Assembly (NCBI GenBank): GCA_944326315.1
Contig: CALVDP010000011.1
Location: 1-52,762, forward strand
From: an uncultured Bacteroidales bacterium
Lineage (GTDB): Bacteria; Bacteroidota; Bacteroidia; Bacteroidales; UBA932
Direction: 5' to 3'
Length of the DNA: 52,762 bases
This document shows positions 16,360 through 26,500 of this stretch, one piece after another (the first letter of the stretch is position 1; each line of letters opens with the position of its first letter). The position numbers were made by a program, and so were the translations under genes. The notes beneath the pieces were generated by a model. It was not told the DNA's origin, made no database searches, and worked only from the letters and a program-made list of their open reading frames with translations.

Positions 16360-19300
16360 CTAGAACGTAAGATTTATTCCTAAGTTATAAACCCTCTGCA
16401 ACGGATAATTCATTGAATTACTGCCAAGCCCCGGATCCCATTCCTTGAATTGCGAGAAACACAGCAGATTGCTTCCGCTCAAGTAGATTCTCAATATATC
16501 CATGCCAATTTTTTTGCTTATCTTCTTTGGAAGAGTATAACCAAATTCGACCTGCTTCAGTCTTATATACGAAGCATCCCTCATCCACCATGTACTTAAT
16601 GCTGCATTATTGTCAATACTTGTTGTTGACAGTCTTGGCCACAAAGCACGAGTATCCTGGTTGTCTTCCGACCAATGGCTGTCCACGATGAACTGAGGAA
16701 GCTGGGTGGTGGTTTTCTTCCCGTCCCAACCTAGATCCATGAACGGATTGTTGTCCTTGTAGTCTATGAAGAACGATTCCCTGCCGGAGCCTTGGAAAAA
16801 GAATGAAAAGTCAAAGCCTTTGTAGCCATATGATGCTCCGAAACCATATACGATTTCAGGAACAGTAGGAAACCCGATCGGAACTTTATCTGCACCATCA
16901 ATTATTCCATCATCGTTTACATCCTTATATTTGATATCTCCAGCCATTGCTCCAGGAATATGGGGAGTGTTATCTACCTCTGCCTGGTCAATGAACAAAC
17001 CTTCGGCAATATATCCCCACTGCTGATTGATTGGATAGCCGATGCGGGTCCTCCAATATTCATCATAAGTACGTTCCTCGTATTTGGAGTACCAGCTGGT
17101 AGCGTATGTAAAATTTCCCTGAACCTGAAGCCACATACCGTTGTTCCAGGCCTTGTTATAGTTCAAGGTTGCATCTATGCCCTTACCTCTGGCTTCGCCA
17201 ATATTCGCATAAACAGGGGCTTCAAGTCCCATTGTAGAAGGAATATTCACTCTTTTCTGATAAATATCAGATCGTCTTTCGGTATAATACTCAAGAACGA
17301 GGCTGAAACTGTCAAACAGACCTACTTCCAATGCGTAATTGGCTTTGAAGGACCTTTCCCAATGAATGTCTTCGTTGGCATAGCGGAGAACATCAATTCC
17401 CGTCAATCTATACAGATTATTCGGATCACTGCCAAAACCGAATGAATTGCCAGTGTTGCTCATATCAATTTTTGACATGAAGAAAAAGCGGTCAAGGTCA
17501 TTGCCTGTAAGGTTGTCATTACCTACGACGCCATACGAAACTCTGAACTTAAGATTGTCAAAGATATGTTTTACAGGCTTCATGAATTCTTCGTTTGACA
17601 CCAGCCATGCGACACCTGCTGAAGGGAAGAACCCCCATCTGTGTTTTTTCGCAAAACGCTCTGAACCATTATAGCCAAAGTTGAATTCGGCAAAATACCT
17701 GTTGCCATAGGCATACGTAAATCGTCCTGACAGCCCGAGATTCCTCTTAGGCAAAGAAAGCAATATGTCATTGTCATTCGGTGACAGGGTATTGGTCATC
17801 TGAAAAACAAGAAGTCCGCTTGTTGAATGTTTGCCAAATTCCCTGTTATAGTTGACAGATCCTTCAAAATATGTTTTTGATGTCACGCTTTTAGGAGAAG
17901 AGACATAGTCAAGGATTCCGAAATTCGTCCCCTCCGGGTCTTTCGGAACTATACTGAATTCTCCGGTAAAAGGATCGTATTCATTCATATAGTAGTATGC
18001 CGGCTTATATGTCCTGCTCACCGAATAGTTGGATATGCGCAGGACATTCAACAATGCTCTGGCTGTCAAGCCTTTTGTAAGAAAGTCAAAATCCTGTTTC
18101 AGCTCTAGTTGGGCGTTCATGCTACTTCTTCCGCTCTGCTTGTAACCTTTGACTGTCTCGGCATATGGATTAAGATAATAACTTGTACTTCCGTCATCGT
18201 AATTTCCAAAAGCAATGTACGGCAGATATTTTGTTTCTTCCGTATTGTACACCGGCGGAAAAAGAACAGGATTGCTCCTCATTATCATCTTGTACACGTT
18301 ATTCCCGCCTGACAATGGTCCGGAATAATCCGTAAATGTACCGCTGAGACGCACTATCAATTCCGTAGTCTTGGTCAGATAGAGATTGACGTTGGATCTG
18401 AGAGTGAAGTTCTTGTTGGAAATATTGTTGTTGAAATTATTGGACGTATTGTTCTTAATTATTCCGTTGTCATTTGTGAATGACCCTGCTACATAGTATC
18501 TGGCCTTTTCCGTTCCTCCGCTTATACTTATGTTTGCACGCTGGTTTAAGGCATAGTCATTGAGCAAAGCATCTCTCCAGTCCACGGCCGGATATATCTG
18601 AGAATTTGACCCGGGTATAGTATTGTTTATTTTGTGGTCGGAATATAGTCTTAAAGCTCCTGGATTTCTGGTGAGAATAGCCTCATTGTGCAACTTCATA
18701 TATGTAATCGGATCTGCAAGTTCGACCTCCTCTGTAGGCTGAGAGAATGAGTTTTCTATACGCACTGACAATTTTACTTTTCCCTGATGACCTTCTTTCG
18801 TTTTCACGAGAATGACACCGTTGGCACCTCTGGCTCCGTACAGTGCCGTAGCCGTTGCATCTTTCATTATCGTGAAACTTTCAATATCGTCAGGCTGAAG
18901 TTTCGCCAAATCAGTGGTTGAAAGTTCAACGTTATCTATCAGAATCAGGGGATTCGTGTTGTTGTTGAAGCTCGTAACTCCACGAATGAAAAAGCTTGCA
19001 TCGTCTGCTCCCGGCTCACCGCTTCGCTGGTAGGAAATCAAACCAGCAATCCTTCCGCCAAGACTTGTTGTCAGGTTGCTTGTAGGAGCTTTAAGTTCCT
19101 TCATTGAGACTGAAGATATGGCGCCTATGACACTTTCTTTTTTCTGTGTGCCGAATGCAACCACTTGAGCCTCGCTGAGTGTGGCTGCGTCCACACTCAG
19201 TATTGCATTCATTATTATTGATGCGGTCCCATTGAATCTGGCAACCTTTATCTCTGGAAGATATCCCAATATGGAAAATGTTATCGAATCCCCTTCCGCA

Positions 19301-19533
19301 ACGTTATCAAGGGTATATCGTCCAGCCTCGTCTGCTATTGTTCCGTTGGTTCCACTGTTTACAAAGACTGTAACACCTGGAATTGATTGTCCGTCCGAAT
19401 CAAGAATCGTTCCGCTTACTGTCCCCTTTTCTTGTGCAGACAGGGTGTAAAAACAACTCAGGATACAGACAAGGACTGAAAATATGCGAGACAATTCAAC
19501 ATGTACTGTCTTCACATTCTTGGTCTGGCTCAT
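16360..19533 (-). CDS. susC: SusC/RagA-family TonB-dependent outer-membrane transporter
   Basis: A 1057-residue outer-membrane channel. After a signal peptide (cleaved near LSAQ) comes a carboxypeptidase-regulatory-like domain ('GTVSGTILDSDGQSIPGVTV', residues ~37-115). Then a TonB plug follows with SusC signatures ('RIAGLISYQRSGEPGADDAS', 'DNVELSTTDLAKL', 'ATALYGARGANGVILVKT'). The 22-strand barrel occupies the rest and ends in 'YNLGINLTF' with terminal Phe. It imports oligosaccharides, driven by TonB. The gene is fourth in the locus operon, 51 bases after the propeller gene and two bases before susD. There is no extra N-terminal signalling domain, consistent with control by the hybrid sensor rather than by an ECF sigma/anti-sigma pair. 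Confidence 0.97.
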   Translation of the reverse strand: MSQTKNVKTVHVELSRIFSVLVCILSCFYTLSAQEKGTVSGTILDSDGQSIPGVTVFVNSGTNGTIADEAGRYTLDNVAEGDSITFSILGYLPEIKVARFNGTASIIMNAILSVDAATLSEAQVVAFGTQKKESVIGAISSVSMKELKAPTSNLTTSLGGRIAGLISYQRSGEPGADDASFFIRGVTSFNNNTNPLILIDNVELSTTDLAKLQPDDIESFTIMKDATATALYGARGANGVILVKTKEGHQGKVKLSVRIENSFSQPTEEVELADPITYMKLHNEAILTRNPGALRLYSDHKINNTIPGSNSQIYPAVDWRDALLNDYALNQRANISISGGTEKARYYVAGSFTNDNGIIKNNTSNNFNNNISNKNFTLRSNVNLYLTKTTELIVRLSGTFTDYSGPLSGGNNVYKMIMRSNPVLFPPVYNTEETKYLPYIAFGNYDDGSTSYYLNPYAETVKGYKQSGRSSMNAQLELKQDFDFLTKGLTARALLNVLRISNYSVSRTYKPAYYYMNEYDPFTGEFSIVPKDPEGTNFGILDYVSSPKSVTSKTYFEGSVNYNREFGKHSTSGLLVFQMTNTLSPNDNDILLSLPKRNLGLSGRFTYAYGNRYFAEFNFGYNGSERFAKKHRWGFFPSAGVAWLVSNEEFMKPVKHIFDNLKFRVSYGVVGNDNLTGNDLDRFFFMSKIDMSNTGNSFGFGSDPNNLYRLTGIDVLRYANEDIHWERSFKANYALEVGLFDSFSLVLEYYTERRSDIYQKRVNIPSTMGLEAPVYANIGEARGKGIDATLNYNKAWNNGMWLQVQGNFTYATSWYSKYEERTYDEYWRTRIGYPINQQWGYIAEGLFIDQAEVDNTPHIPGAMAGDIKYKDVNDDGIIDGADKVPIGFPTVPEIVYGFGASYGYKGFDFSFFFQGSGRESFFIDYKDNNPFMDLGWDGKKTTTQLPQFIVDSHWSEDNQDTRALWPRLSTTSIDNNAALSTWWMRDASYIRLKQVEFGYTLPKKISKKIGMDILRIYLSGSNLLCFSQFKEWDPGLGSNSMNYPLQRVYNLGINLTF

Positions 19534-19584
19534 AGTATAGTTATAAATATTGGTTATATATTCTATCCGATTTCACAGTGTCCT

Positions 19585-20991
19585 TTACTCATATTTAATC
19601 CGTTCAGGCACGGCGAATTCAGTCTTCATATTATATGGCAATCTGTAAACATTCCCCCTGGAATCTCCGAAGTACAGATAGCATTTCGAAATACGCTCTA
19701 CATTTCCGTCTGTCCAAAAGGCATAGAACGGATCTTTTGCATTCAGAGGCCTGCGTACATAAGTATGATTCCTAGGACTGTTCATTGTATAGGTAATTTT
19801 CCTTTTCCAGGTTTTGCCGGCATTCCTGCTCTCCCACGAAACTACTTCTCCTCCGGCACCCCATAAATATGGCCCTGGATCTGTAGGAGCAATGATTCTC
19901 CACAAATCGCCTTCAATCCATATAGATCCCATGTCATAATTATGTGTAGATGTTGTCACGACATGATGTCTCCACTCTGAACCTGTCCAATGGGAAACCC
20001 GCCATTCCCGTGGTCCGTTCTTTGGACCTGGCTCGTGCCCATTGCTGGTCAAATACAAAATTACCGGATTTCCATTCTTGTCATAGTTCAAATCCTTCAC
20101 ATAAAGATTTTTTCCTTGAGACTGACACTCAAATATCAGAGACGGATCATCTATATTCTGTATTGGAATCTGCACTTCCCTGCCATCGGCAGTTGTCCAT
20201 GTCTTTCCAAAGTCAGTGGTCTGGATAAAATAAAGATTTGTCCTCTTGTCTACCCCTCCGTTAGGATGTCTGTTGAATGCAGTCATTATCTTTTCGCCGA
20301 AATGCGCCGATACCTGATATTGTCCTGATTTTGTCTCCCCCGGTTCTTTTATATCAGCAAGATGGCGAGTCTCAGTCCAGTTGTAACCGTCAGTACTTGT
20401 TTCATAGTATAACTGACGATGTCCCGTATATTGAGTAAAGAAATGAAAGAAGCCTTTTCCATCTACGTAAATAGGTTGAGGATAGGTCATATTCCTTGTC
20501 TGAATCTTCTCAAACCCGGAAATGTCATAAGGCTTGACACTTCTGTACTTGAAACCCTTGCGTGTATGTGCTCTTCCACTTACAAATACCCACAGATACC
20601 CATCCTTGTCAATTGACAAAGCAGCATTATCATGCGGATCATTTACTTTTTCCTTGTCAAAGACCACGCGCGGCTTACACACCATTCCGGAATCATGATC
20701 ATAATAACCTATCATGCACAACAAATGCTTTTCCTTTTCTGTGGTCGTACCCCCATAGACAAAAAAGGTCTTGTTTACCTCCGGAGCATAAATGGCTATC
20801 GGATTGTGCTTTGCAGTATAAGTACCTCCTAATCCTCCAGAATATTTATACCCGTACTCTGTTTCCTGTCCCAAAGTAAACCATAATGCACGGTATCCAT
20901 CAACAGTAGTATTGTTCAAAGGCTGGGCATGTGACGTCGTCACAGAAAAGGACATGATAAATACTGTCAGTAGAAATATTGTTTTTTTCAT
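19585..20991 (-). CDS. BNR_4-type beta-propeller carbohydrate-active enzyme (PL24/PL25/GH145-like)
   Basis: A 468-residue secreted protein with a signal peptide ending near 'SHAQ'. Repeated propeller blades are visible ('YYETSTDGYNWTE', 'YFIQTTDFGKTWT', 'VVSWESRNAGKTWKR'), each like a BNR/Asp-box. The region 'VNDPHDNAALSIDKDGYLWV' and other His/Tyr/Arg-rich strands resemble the BNR_4 group, which includes ulvan lyases (PL24, PL25) and the rhamnosidase GH145. Which activity it has cannot be decided by reading. The neighbour GH88, which removes the unsaturated uronate left by lyases, favours a lyase. It sits 10 bases after GH88 in the same operon. A sialidase is less likely, because the usual catalytic Arg triad and FRIP motif are not evident. 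Confidence 0.75.
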   Translation of the reverse strand: MKKTIFLLTVFIMSFSVTTSHAQPLNNTTVDGYRALWFTLGQETEYGYKYSGGLGGTYTAKHNPIAIYAPEVNKTFFVYGGTTTEKEKHLLCMIGYYDHDSGMVCKPRVVFDKEKVNDPHDNAALSIDKDGYLWVFVSGRAHTRKGFKYRSVKPYDISGFEKIQTRNMTYPQPIYVDGKGFFHFFTQYTGHRQLYYETSTDGYNWTETRHLADIKEPGETKSGQYQVSAHFGEKIMTAFNRHPNGGVDKRTNLYFIQTTDFGKTWTTADGREVQIPIQNIDDPSLIFECQSQGKNLYVKDLNYDKNGNPVILYLTSNGHEPGPKNGPREWRVSHWTGSEWRHHVVTTSTHNYDMGSIWIEGDLWRIIAPTDPGPYLWGAGGEVVSWESRNAGKTWKRKITYTMNSPRNHTYVRRPLNAKDPFYAFWTDGNVERISKCYLYFGDSRGNVYRLPYNMKTEFAVPERIKYE

Positions 20992-21001
20992 AATGAATGT
21001 A

Positions 21002-22162
21002 TTAGTAGTTTATATATCTTGTCAGAGCTTCAATAAAATAATAATCGGCATAATTCAACGGAACTGACACTTCCCCGTTGTGTGGCAGGGAGCCCACACT
21101 GTTGGTCAATATGAAGTTATGGTTTTCTCCTATATCTGCCAGATAAGGAGCTTTTGTCAGACTTTTCAGCATAGTTTCTGCTGTGTCAAAATATACTTTA
21201 CTGTTTTTATCCGAATATTTTGAAAGTTCCAGCAAGGCCGACGCCGCTATTGCGGTAGCAGAAACATCCCTGGGCTCATCTGGAATCTTAGGAGCGTCAA
21301 AGTCCCAAAACATTACCTTATCTTCAGGCATATTTTCATTGTTCAGTATGAATGCTGCAACCTTTTCAGCCTGAGAGAGATATTTCTTATCGGATGTAAA
21401 TCTGTAACACATCGTATATCCGTACAATGCCCAGGCCTGCCCCCTGCTCCAAGCAGACTCGTCGGCATAACCCTGGACTGTCTTCCTGTTAATCACCTTT
21501 CCTGTTGAAGAAGAATATTCCACCAGATGGTATGAACTGAAATCATCTCTGAAATGATTTTTCATTGTAGTATTGGCATGGTCGACAGCTATTTCTCCAT
21601 ACTTTTTGTCTCCTGTGAGGACTTGTGCCATAAACAACAATTCCAGATTCATCATATTATCAATGATTACTCTGAAAATTTCCGGATCCTTGAAGTTCCA
21701 GGACTTTATACATCCGACTGTCGGATTAAAGCGCGTACATAAAGCATCTGCTGCGTCAATTATAATATCCTTATATGACTCGTCTCCCGTAAGTCTGTAG
21801 CCATTGCCATATGAGCAACCAATCATAAACCCCACATCATGATGGCCGGTAAAGTGACGAAGTTCTTCCAGCCTTGATGTCCAGGCTCTTGCATACACCT
21901 CCCATTTGGAATCTTTTGTCAAGTCATACAAAAGCCAGAGGGATCCAGGATAGAAACCTACTGTCCAATCAGTTATTTTAGAAATAATGCCGATATTGCC
22001 ATCCTTCTTTATCGTTCTGGGTATCTTGAGCCCGTCAGCCATATTCTCTGCCATCAATTGAGTCTGAAATGTCGCCGTCGCAATTGCCCGGTCAACAAAT
22101 GGCTGGGCAAAAAGGCTGTAGGAAAAAATTGAAATGAAGAGTGAACAAATAAAAACTTTCAT
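21002..22162 (-). CDS. GH88 unsaturated glucuronyl hydrolase
   Basis: A 386-residue secreted enzyme with a signal peptide ending near 'LFAQ'. The family's alpha/alpha-barrel signatures are clear: 'DWTVGFYPGSLWLLYD' (65-80), 'GHHDVGFMIGCSYGNGYRLT' with D109, 'IIDNMMNLELLF' with D168, 'DESAWSRGQAWALYGY', and the C-terminal 'HNGEVSVPLNYADYYFIEAL'. The two aspartates match the catalytic pair known in GH88. These enzymes hydrate the 4,5-unsaturated uronic acid that polysaccharide lyases leave at the non-reducing end, so a lyase and a uronate-containing substrate are expected. The enzyme probably acts in the periplasm on SusCD-imported oligosaccharides. It is the second gene of the operon. Confidence 0.93.
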   Translation of the reverse strand: MKVFICSLFISIFSYSLFAQPFVDRAIATATFQTQLMAENMADGLKIPRTIKKDGNIGIISKITDWTVGFYPGSLWLLYDLTKDSKWEVYARAWTSRLEELRHFTGHHDVGFMIGCSYGNGYRLTGDESYKDIIIDAADALCTRFNPTVGCIKSWNFKDPEIFRVIIDNMMNLELLFMAQVLTGDKKYGEIAVDHANTTMKNHFRDDFSSYHLVEYSSSTGKVINRKTVQGYADESAWSRGQAWALYGYTMCYRFTSDKKYLSQAEKVAAFILNNENMPEDKVMFWDFDAPKIPDEPRDVSATAIAASALLELSKYSDKNSKVYFDTAETMLKSLTKAPYLADIGENHNFILTNSVGSLPHNGEVSVPLNYADYYFIEALTRYINY

Positions 22163-22228
22163 ACTTCTATTTTTAAATAATGATACTTATAGTGTTAGTG
22201 TTATATTCCTGCTATTTTTAAGGATTAC

Positions 22229-23353
22229 TTAATCCAGTATGTTTTGGTATAAAGTATTGGGTCCATAAACAATGATTTTTCCATCATCCGTTATCTCCAT
22301 AGGGTCAATAAAGACAACTCTGGCATCTCCAGTATCTGGAGTCCTTGCATGATACACACAAACCATTTTATCGTTTTTAAGCCTTAATGCCATGCAATGA
22401 CCTGTTCCTGAAACTGCATGTTCATTGTTTTTGTTGTTTTTCTGCAATATCGGGTTATCTGGTGACTTAACAAACGGCCCCAAAGGATTGTCTGATACTG
22501 CATACCCAACAGAATAATGTTGTCCTCCAAAGAAATTGGCAGAATACATAATAAAATATTTACCGTTCTCCTTTATTATAAAGGAACCTTCAGTCCATCT
22601 CCTGTTTGCCTCCATACTCAAGACTGACTGACTTTCCCAAATGGTTTGCTTGTCCGCCATCTCTGCAGGAGGAGTAAGGATAAGTGTCGGTTCACCTTCG
22701 ATCCCAGAAAAATCAGGCTTAAGACGAACTCCGTATATCCAACTTTCTTCTATTTCGGAATAATACCCCGAAGCTCTCATCCTCCTTGACAATTCACTTT
22801 CAACAGGGTGTTCATAACAGCACCTTGAGTAATACAGATAAAATTGTCCATCTTCATCCTTGAATACATTAGCATCAATTATCGGATAACCCGGATCAAA
22901 AATCGGATTATCATGCAAGTCTTGAAAAGGGCCGCGAGGTGAATCAGAGACCGCCACGCCTATACGGAAAACTTCCTCTTTACCTAATGGATTATGTTTC
23001 CAGTTAGCGCTGTAAAACATATAAAACTTGTTGTCAAAAACATAAACCTCAGGTGCCCAAAAGCAGTCCTTTCCCCAGGATAATGCTGATTTTTCATACA
23101 CCATACCCAAATCCTTCCATTCTGTGAGATTTTTCGATGCATAAGCCCTGAAACCTTTTTCCGGATCTGTTGTCCCATACATATAGAAAGTGTCGTCAGT
23201 ATCATTGTAAAGAATGAATGGATCACCCATTCGGATATTCAGAGGGTTCTTGTGTAAACGACTCCGGGACACTGCATCATTATTAGCTGGTTCTTCTGCC
23301 GGAAAAACTTGTGAAAGGAAATTGAAAAGAATAATAAAAAATATCTTTAGCAT
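22229..23353 (-). CDS. GH43 family glycosidase, first gene of the sugar operon
   Basis: A 374-residue secreted five-bladed propeller enzyme. ATG 23353 was selected because the signal peptide 'MLKIFFIILFNFLSQVF' starts there; the longer frame from 23431 adds a polar segment before it. The GH43 catalytic triad is readable: D44 in 'IRMGDPFILY', an Asp in 'IIDANVFKDEDGQFYLYYSR', and a Glu in 'WTEGSFIIKENGKYFIMYSA'. 'FWAPEVYVFDNKFYMFYSA' is also typical. GH43 members remove arabinofuranosyl, xylosyl or galactosyl groups; the specificity cannot be read. As promoter-proximal gene, it is probably the first induced when the hybrid regulator is active. Confidence 0.88.
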   Translation of the reverse strand: MLKIFFIILFNFLSQVFPAEEPANNDAVSRSRLHKNPLNIRMGDPFILYNDTDDTFYMYGTTDPEKGFRAYASKNLTEWKDLGMVYEKSALSWGKDCFWAPEVYVFDNKFYMFYSANWKHNPLGKEEVFRIGVAVSDSPRGPFQDLHDNPIFDPGYPIIDANVFKDEDGQFYLYYSRCCYEHPVESELSRRMRASGYYSEIEESWIYGVRLKPDFSGIEGEPTLILTPPAEMADKQTIWESQSVLSMEANRRWTEGSFIIKENGKYFIMYSANFFGGQHYSVGYAVSDNPLGPFVKSPDNPILQKNNKNNEHAVSGTGHCMALRLKNDKMVCVYHARTPDTGDARVVFIDPMEITDDGKIIVYGPNTLYQNILD

Positions 23354-23546
23354 AATTACATGTATTAATTCTAGTGCTTCCATTACAAAAGTCGCTATTA
23401 TATAGCGTTCACAATACACCGATTCTGCCAAAAAAATAGTATTTTTCTGTCATTTTAAAATAATTGGAACACAATAACCAATATTGAAAGAAATATTGCA
23501 TGTTCCTCATTCTAAATTTCCTGTTTTTGTATAAATTTGCTTCGCT
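23354..23546. promoter_or_regulatory. Divergent control region of the sugar locus
   Basis: This AT-rich spacer separates the seven-gene minus-strand operon from the hybrid sensor gene. No full TTTG-N19-21-TAnnTTTG pair was found for the operon, which fits activator-dependent transcription. A TAAATTTG at 23532-23539 precedes the sensor ATG by only 7 bases and is probably chance. The hybrid regulator's binding site is expected here, but I could not define it. Confidence 0.45.
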
Positions 23547-26500
23547 ATGAGAATATTATTTGGATTTATCTTGCTATTTCTTCCTATTTTCACCTCTGCT
23601 GAGGGAAAGCATTTTTATTTTTCCCGCATAGGTATTGAAGATGGCTTGTCTCAAAATACCGTCTGGTGCATATTGCAGGATAGTAACGGATTCATCTGGT
23701 TAGGAACTAAAGATGGATTAAACAAGTATGATGGCAACACCTTCAAAATTTACAGGTCAAATTCCGAGGAAGCTTCATTGAAATGTAATTTCATAAGATC
23801 ACTTTATGAGCATGATGACGGTAAAATCTGGGTAGGCACCTTGCTTGGTATCTATATATATAATCCTGCTACAGGCAATTTTTCCTTTTTCAACAGGTCA
23901 ACAGATGACGGTGTTGCGATAACAAGTGAAATCAATGATATAAAGACTGACAAACATGGAAATATATGGATATGTTCAAATTGGCAAGGAGTGTTCAAGT
24001 ATAACTCGCAAACTGATGAGCTGATATTGTACAAGCACACTCCCGATGACCTGAATTCTTTGAGTTCACCCAATCCGTGGAGTATTTGCGTAGATGATGA
24101 AGGTACTGTCTGGATAGGCTGCCATAACGGGGATCTGAACAGATTCAACCGTAAAATGAACAATTTTGAGCGCAGAAAAATAGGAGCGGGAGTTGACGTA
24201 TATAAAATAAAGACCGATAAGTCTGGCATATTGCTAATCGGCACATCTAAGGGCACATATATTTTGAACCCATATACAGACAAACTGCAAAAACTATTGG
24301 AAAACACTGAATTTTCCGACTCTTTTGTTCGCGACATTGAACTAATAGGGAGTTCCGAAATATGGATTGGGACAGAAACAGGAATCATCATATATAATAT
24401 AAAGGAAAACTCATATACCCATCTTGTTCAAGACTACAATAATCCTTATTCACTGAGTTGTAATTCAATCTACTCGATTTTCAAAGACAAAGATAACGGC
24501 ATTTGGATAGGAACATACTTCGGAGGTATCAGTTACGTCTCGAACAATCTTATGAAGTTTGAAAAATATTTTCCTGGAAATCCTGAGATGTTAAGCGGTA
24601 AAGCCGTGAGGGAATTTACAGAAGACAATTTCGGCAGAATATGGATTGGCACAGAGGATGCTGGATTGAACAGCCTTGATTTGAAGACAGGTAAAATACG
24701 GCATTTCAATACAGAAAACAGCGGAATAACATCAAACAATATACATGGTCTTTATGCGGACAATATAAACGACAAACTTTATATCGGCACGTTTGGCGGT
24801 GGTCTATGTGTAATGGATCTCCATAGCATGAAAATAGAAAGGCATTACGGAAATGAAGGCAGGATCCGGATAAGTGACAACAATGTCTTCTCAATATGCG
24901 GAGACAATTCTGGCAAAATATGGATAGGAACCATATATGGACTTAACATACTGGATCCTGAAACACATATTATTAGTCAGATCGAAGGGATAGACAACAA
25001 TGCATACATATATGATATCGCACAATCGCCGAGAGGTATTATGTATATGGCCATCTATAATCAAGGCGTTGTAAAATACGATCCATATACAAGGCAATGT
25101 ACAAAACTTCCTCTGAAAAGTACAACCGGAGAAATAAGATACCCTATAAGTCTTACATTTGACAATGAATCAAACCTATGGGTCGGGACCGAAGGAGACG
25201 GTTTGATTCGTGTTGCAGACAAAAAAGACAGTTTGGAAGTCTCTACATTTTTTGACGGACAGGTAATCTATTGTGCACGGCAAGATAAAACCGGCAACGT
25301 ATGGATAACTACGAACAATGGACTTCTCAAACTTGATCCAGAAAGCGGAACATATCGAAGATTTACTAAAGGTGACGGTCTCCCCTCTGAACAGTTCAAC
25401 TACAAATCAGAATTCATATCTTCTGACGGAAAATTCTATGTTGGTACAATAAACGGATTTGCACGGTTCTCCCCTGAGACACTGGTTCCACGGCAAAATG
25501 ATTCCAGATTAATCTTCACAGAGTTCAGAATTACAAGTAACGGTCATGAACGGGAGATACATTTAACTCAATCTTCCGGAAAAATCAAACTGAAGCATAA
25601 GGAGGCAAATTTCATAATAGGCTTTTCACTGCTGAGTTATGACTCTTCCAGACAGAATCAATACAAATATAAATTGGACGGATTTGACAACAAGTGGCAT
25701 TACATAAAATCCAATATGCCCGTATCATATACTAACGTTCCCGCAGGAAGATACAAGTTTGAAGTATATGGCGCAAACAGTGACGGAATATGGACAAATC
25801 ACCATGAATCCATTGAAATAATTGTCAGACCCCAATTATATAAATCCACTTTTGCTTATATACTGTATATTGCTGCATTTATACTTTCAATAGTATTCAT
25901 TTATAAGATACTCAAGCAAAAGCAGGAGAGAAGACAAATAGAACGCCAGAACATTCGGGAACATATGGAATATCGGGCCAAGATAGAGTTCTTCACAAAC
26001 TTGGCACACGAAATCAGAACCCCCTTATCCCTGATAAAGGGACCTTTTGAGCAGATAGCAAATCCGTCAATTTCCAAACATGATTATGATGAGAACATTT
26101 CCATCATGCGGGTCAATATTGATCGCCTGCTGTCATTGATAAATCAACTGCTTGATTTCAGGAAAGTAGACACCGGAAATATGCCTATAGAAAAAACAAC
26201 AGTAAATATAAAAACTCTGATCAAGACGGCTGCTACGCAATTCGTACAAACATTGAAGCAGAAGAACATTTCTATAGAATATAATTTTGACGAAAAGGAG
26301 CTATATGCGAATGTTGACAGGGAAGCATTTGTCAAAATTGTCAGTAACATTTTGGACAATGCAATAAAATTTGCAGAAAAGAAAGTACAGATATCAATCA
26401 ACAGCAATTCAGATACTTTTTGTTTAGAAATAAGAAATGACGGGACTGTAATCCCGGAAGAATTCAGAAACCGAATCTTCGACCCGTTTTTTCAAGTTGA

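Noticed and set aside
23532..23539. TAAATTTG as promoter of the hybrid sensor
   Set aside because: Only 7 bases from the ATG and no -33 box; it would make a leaderless message.
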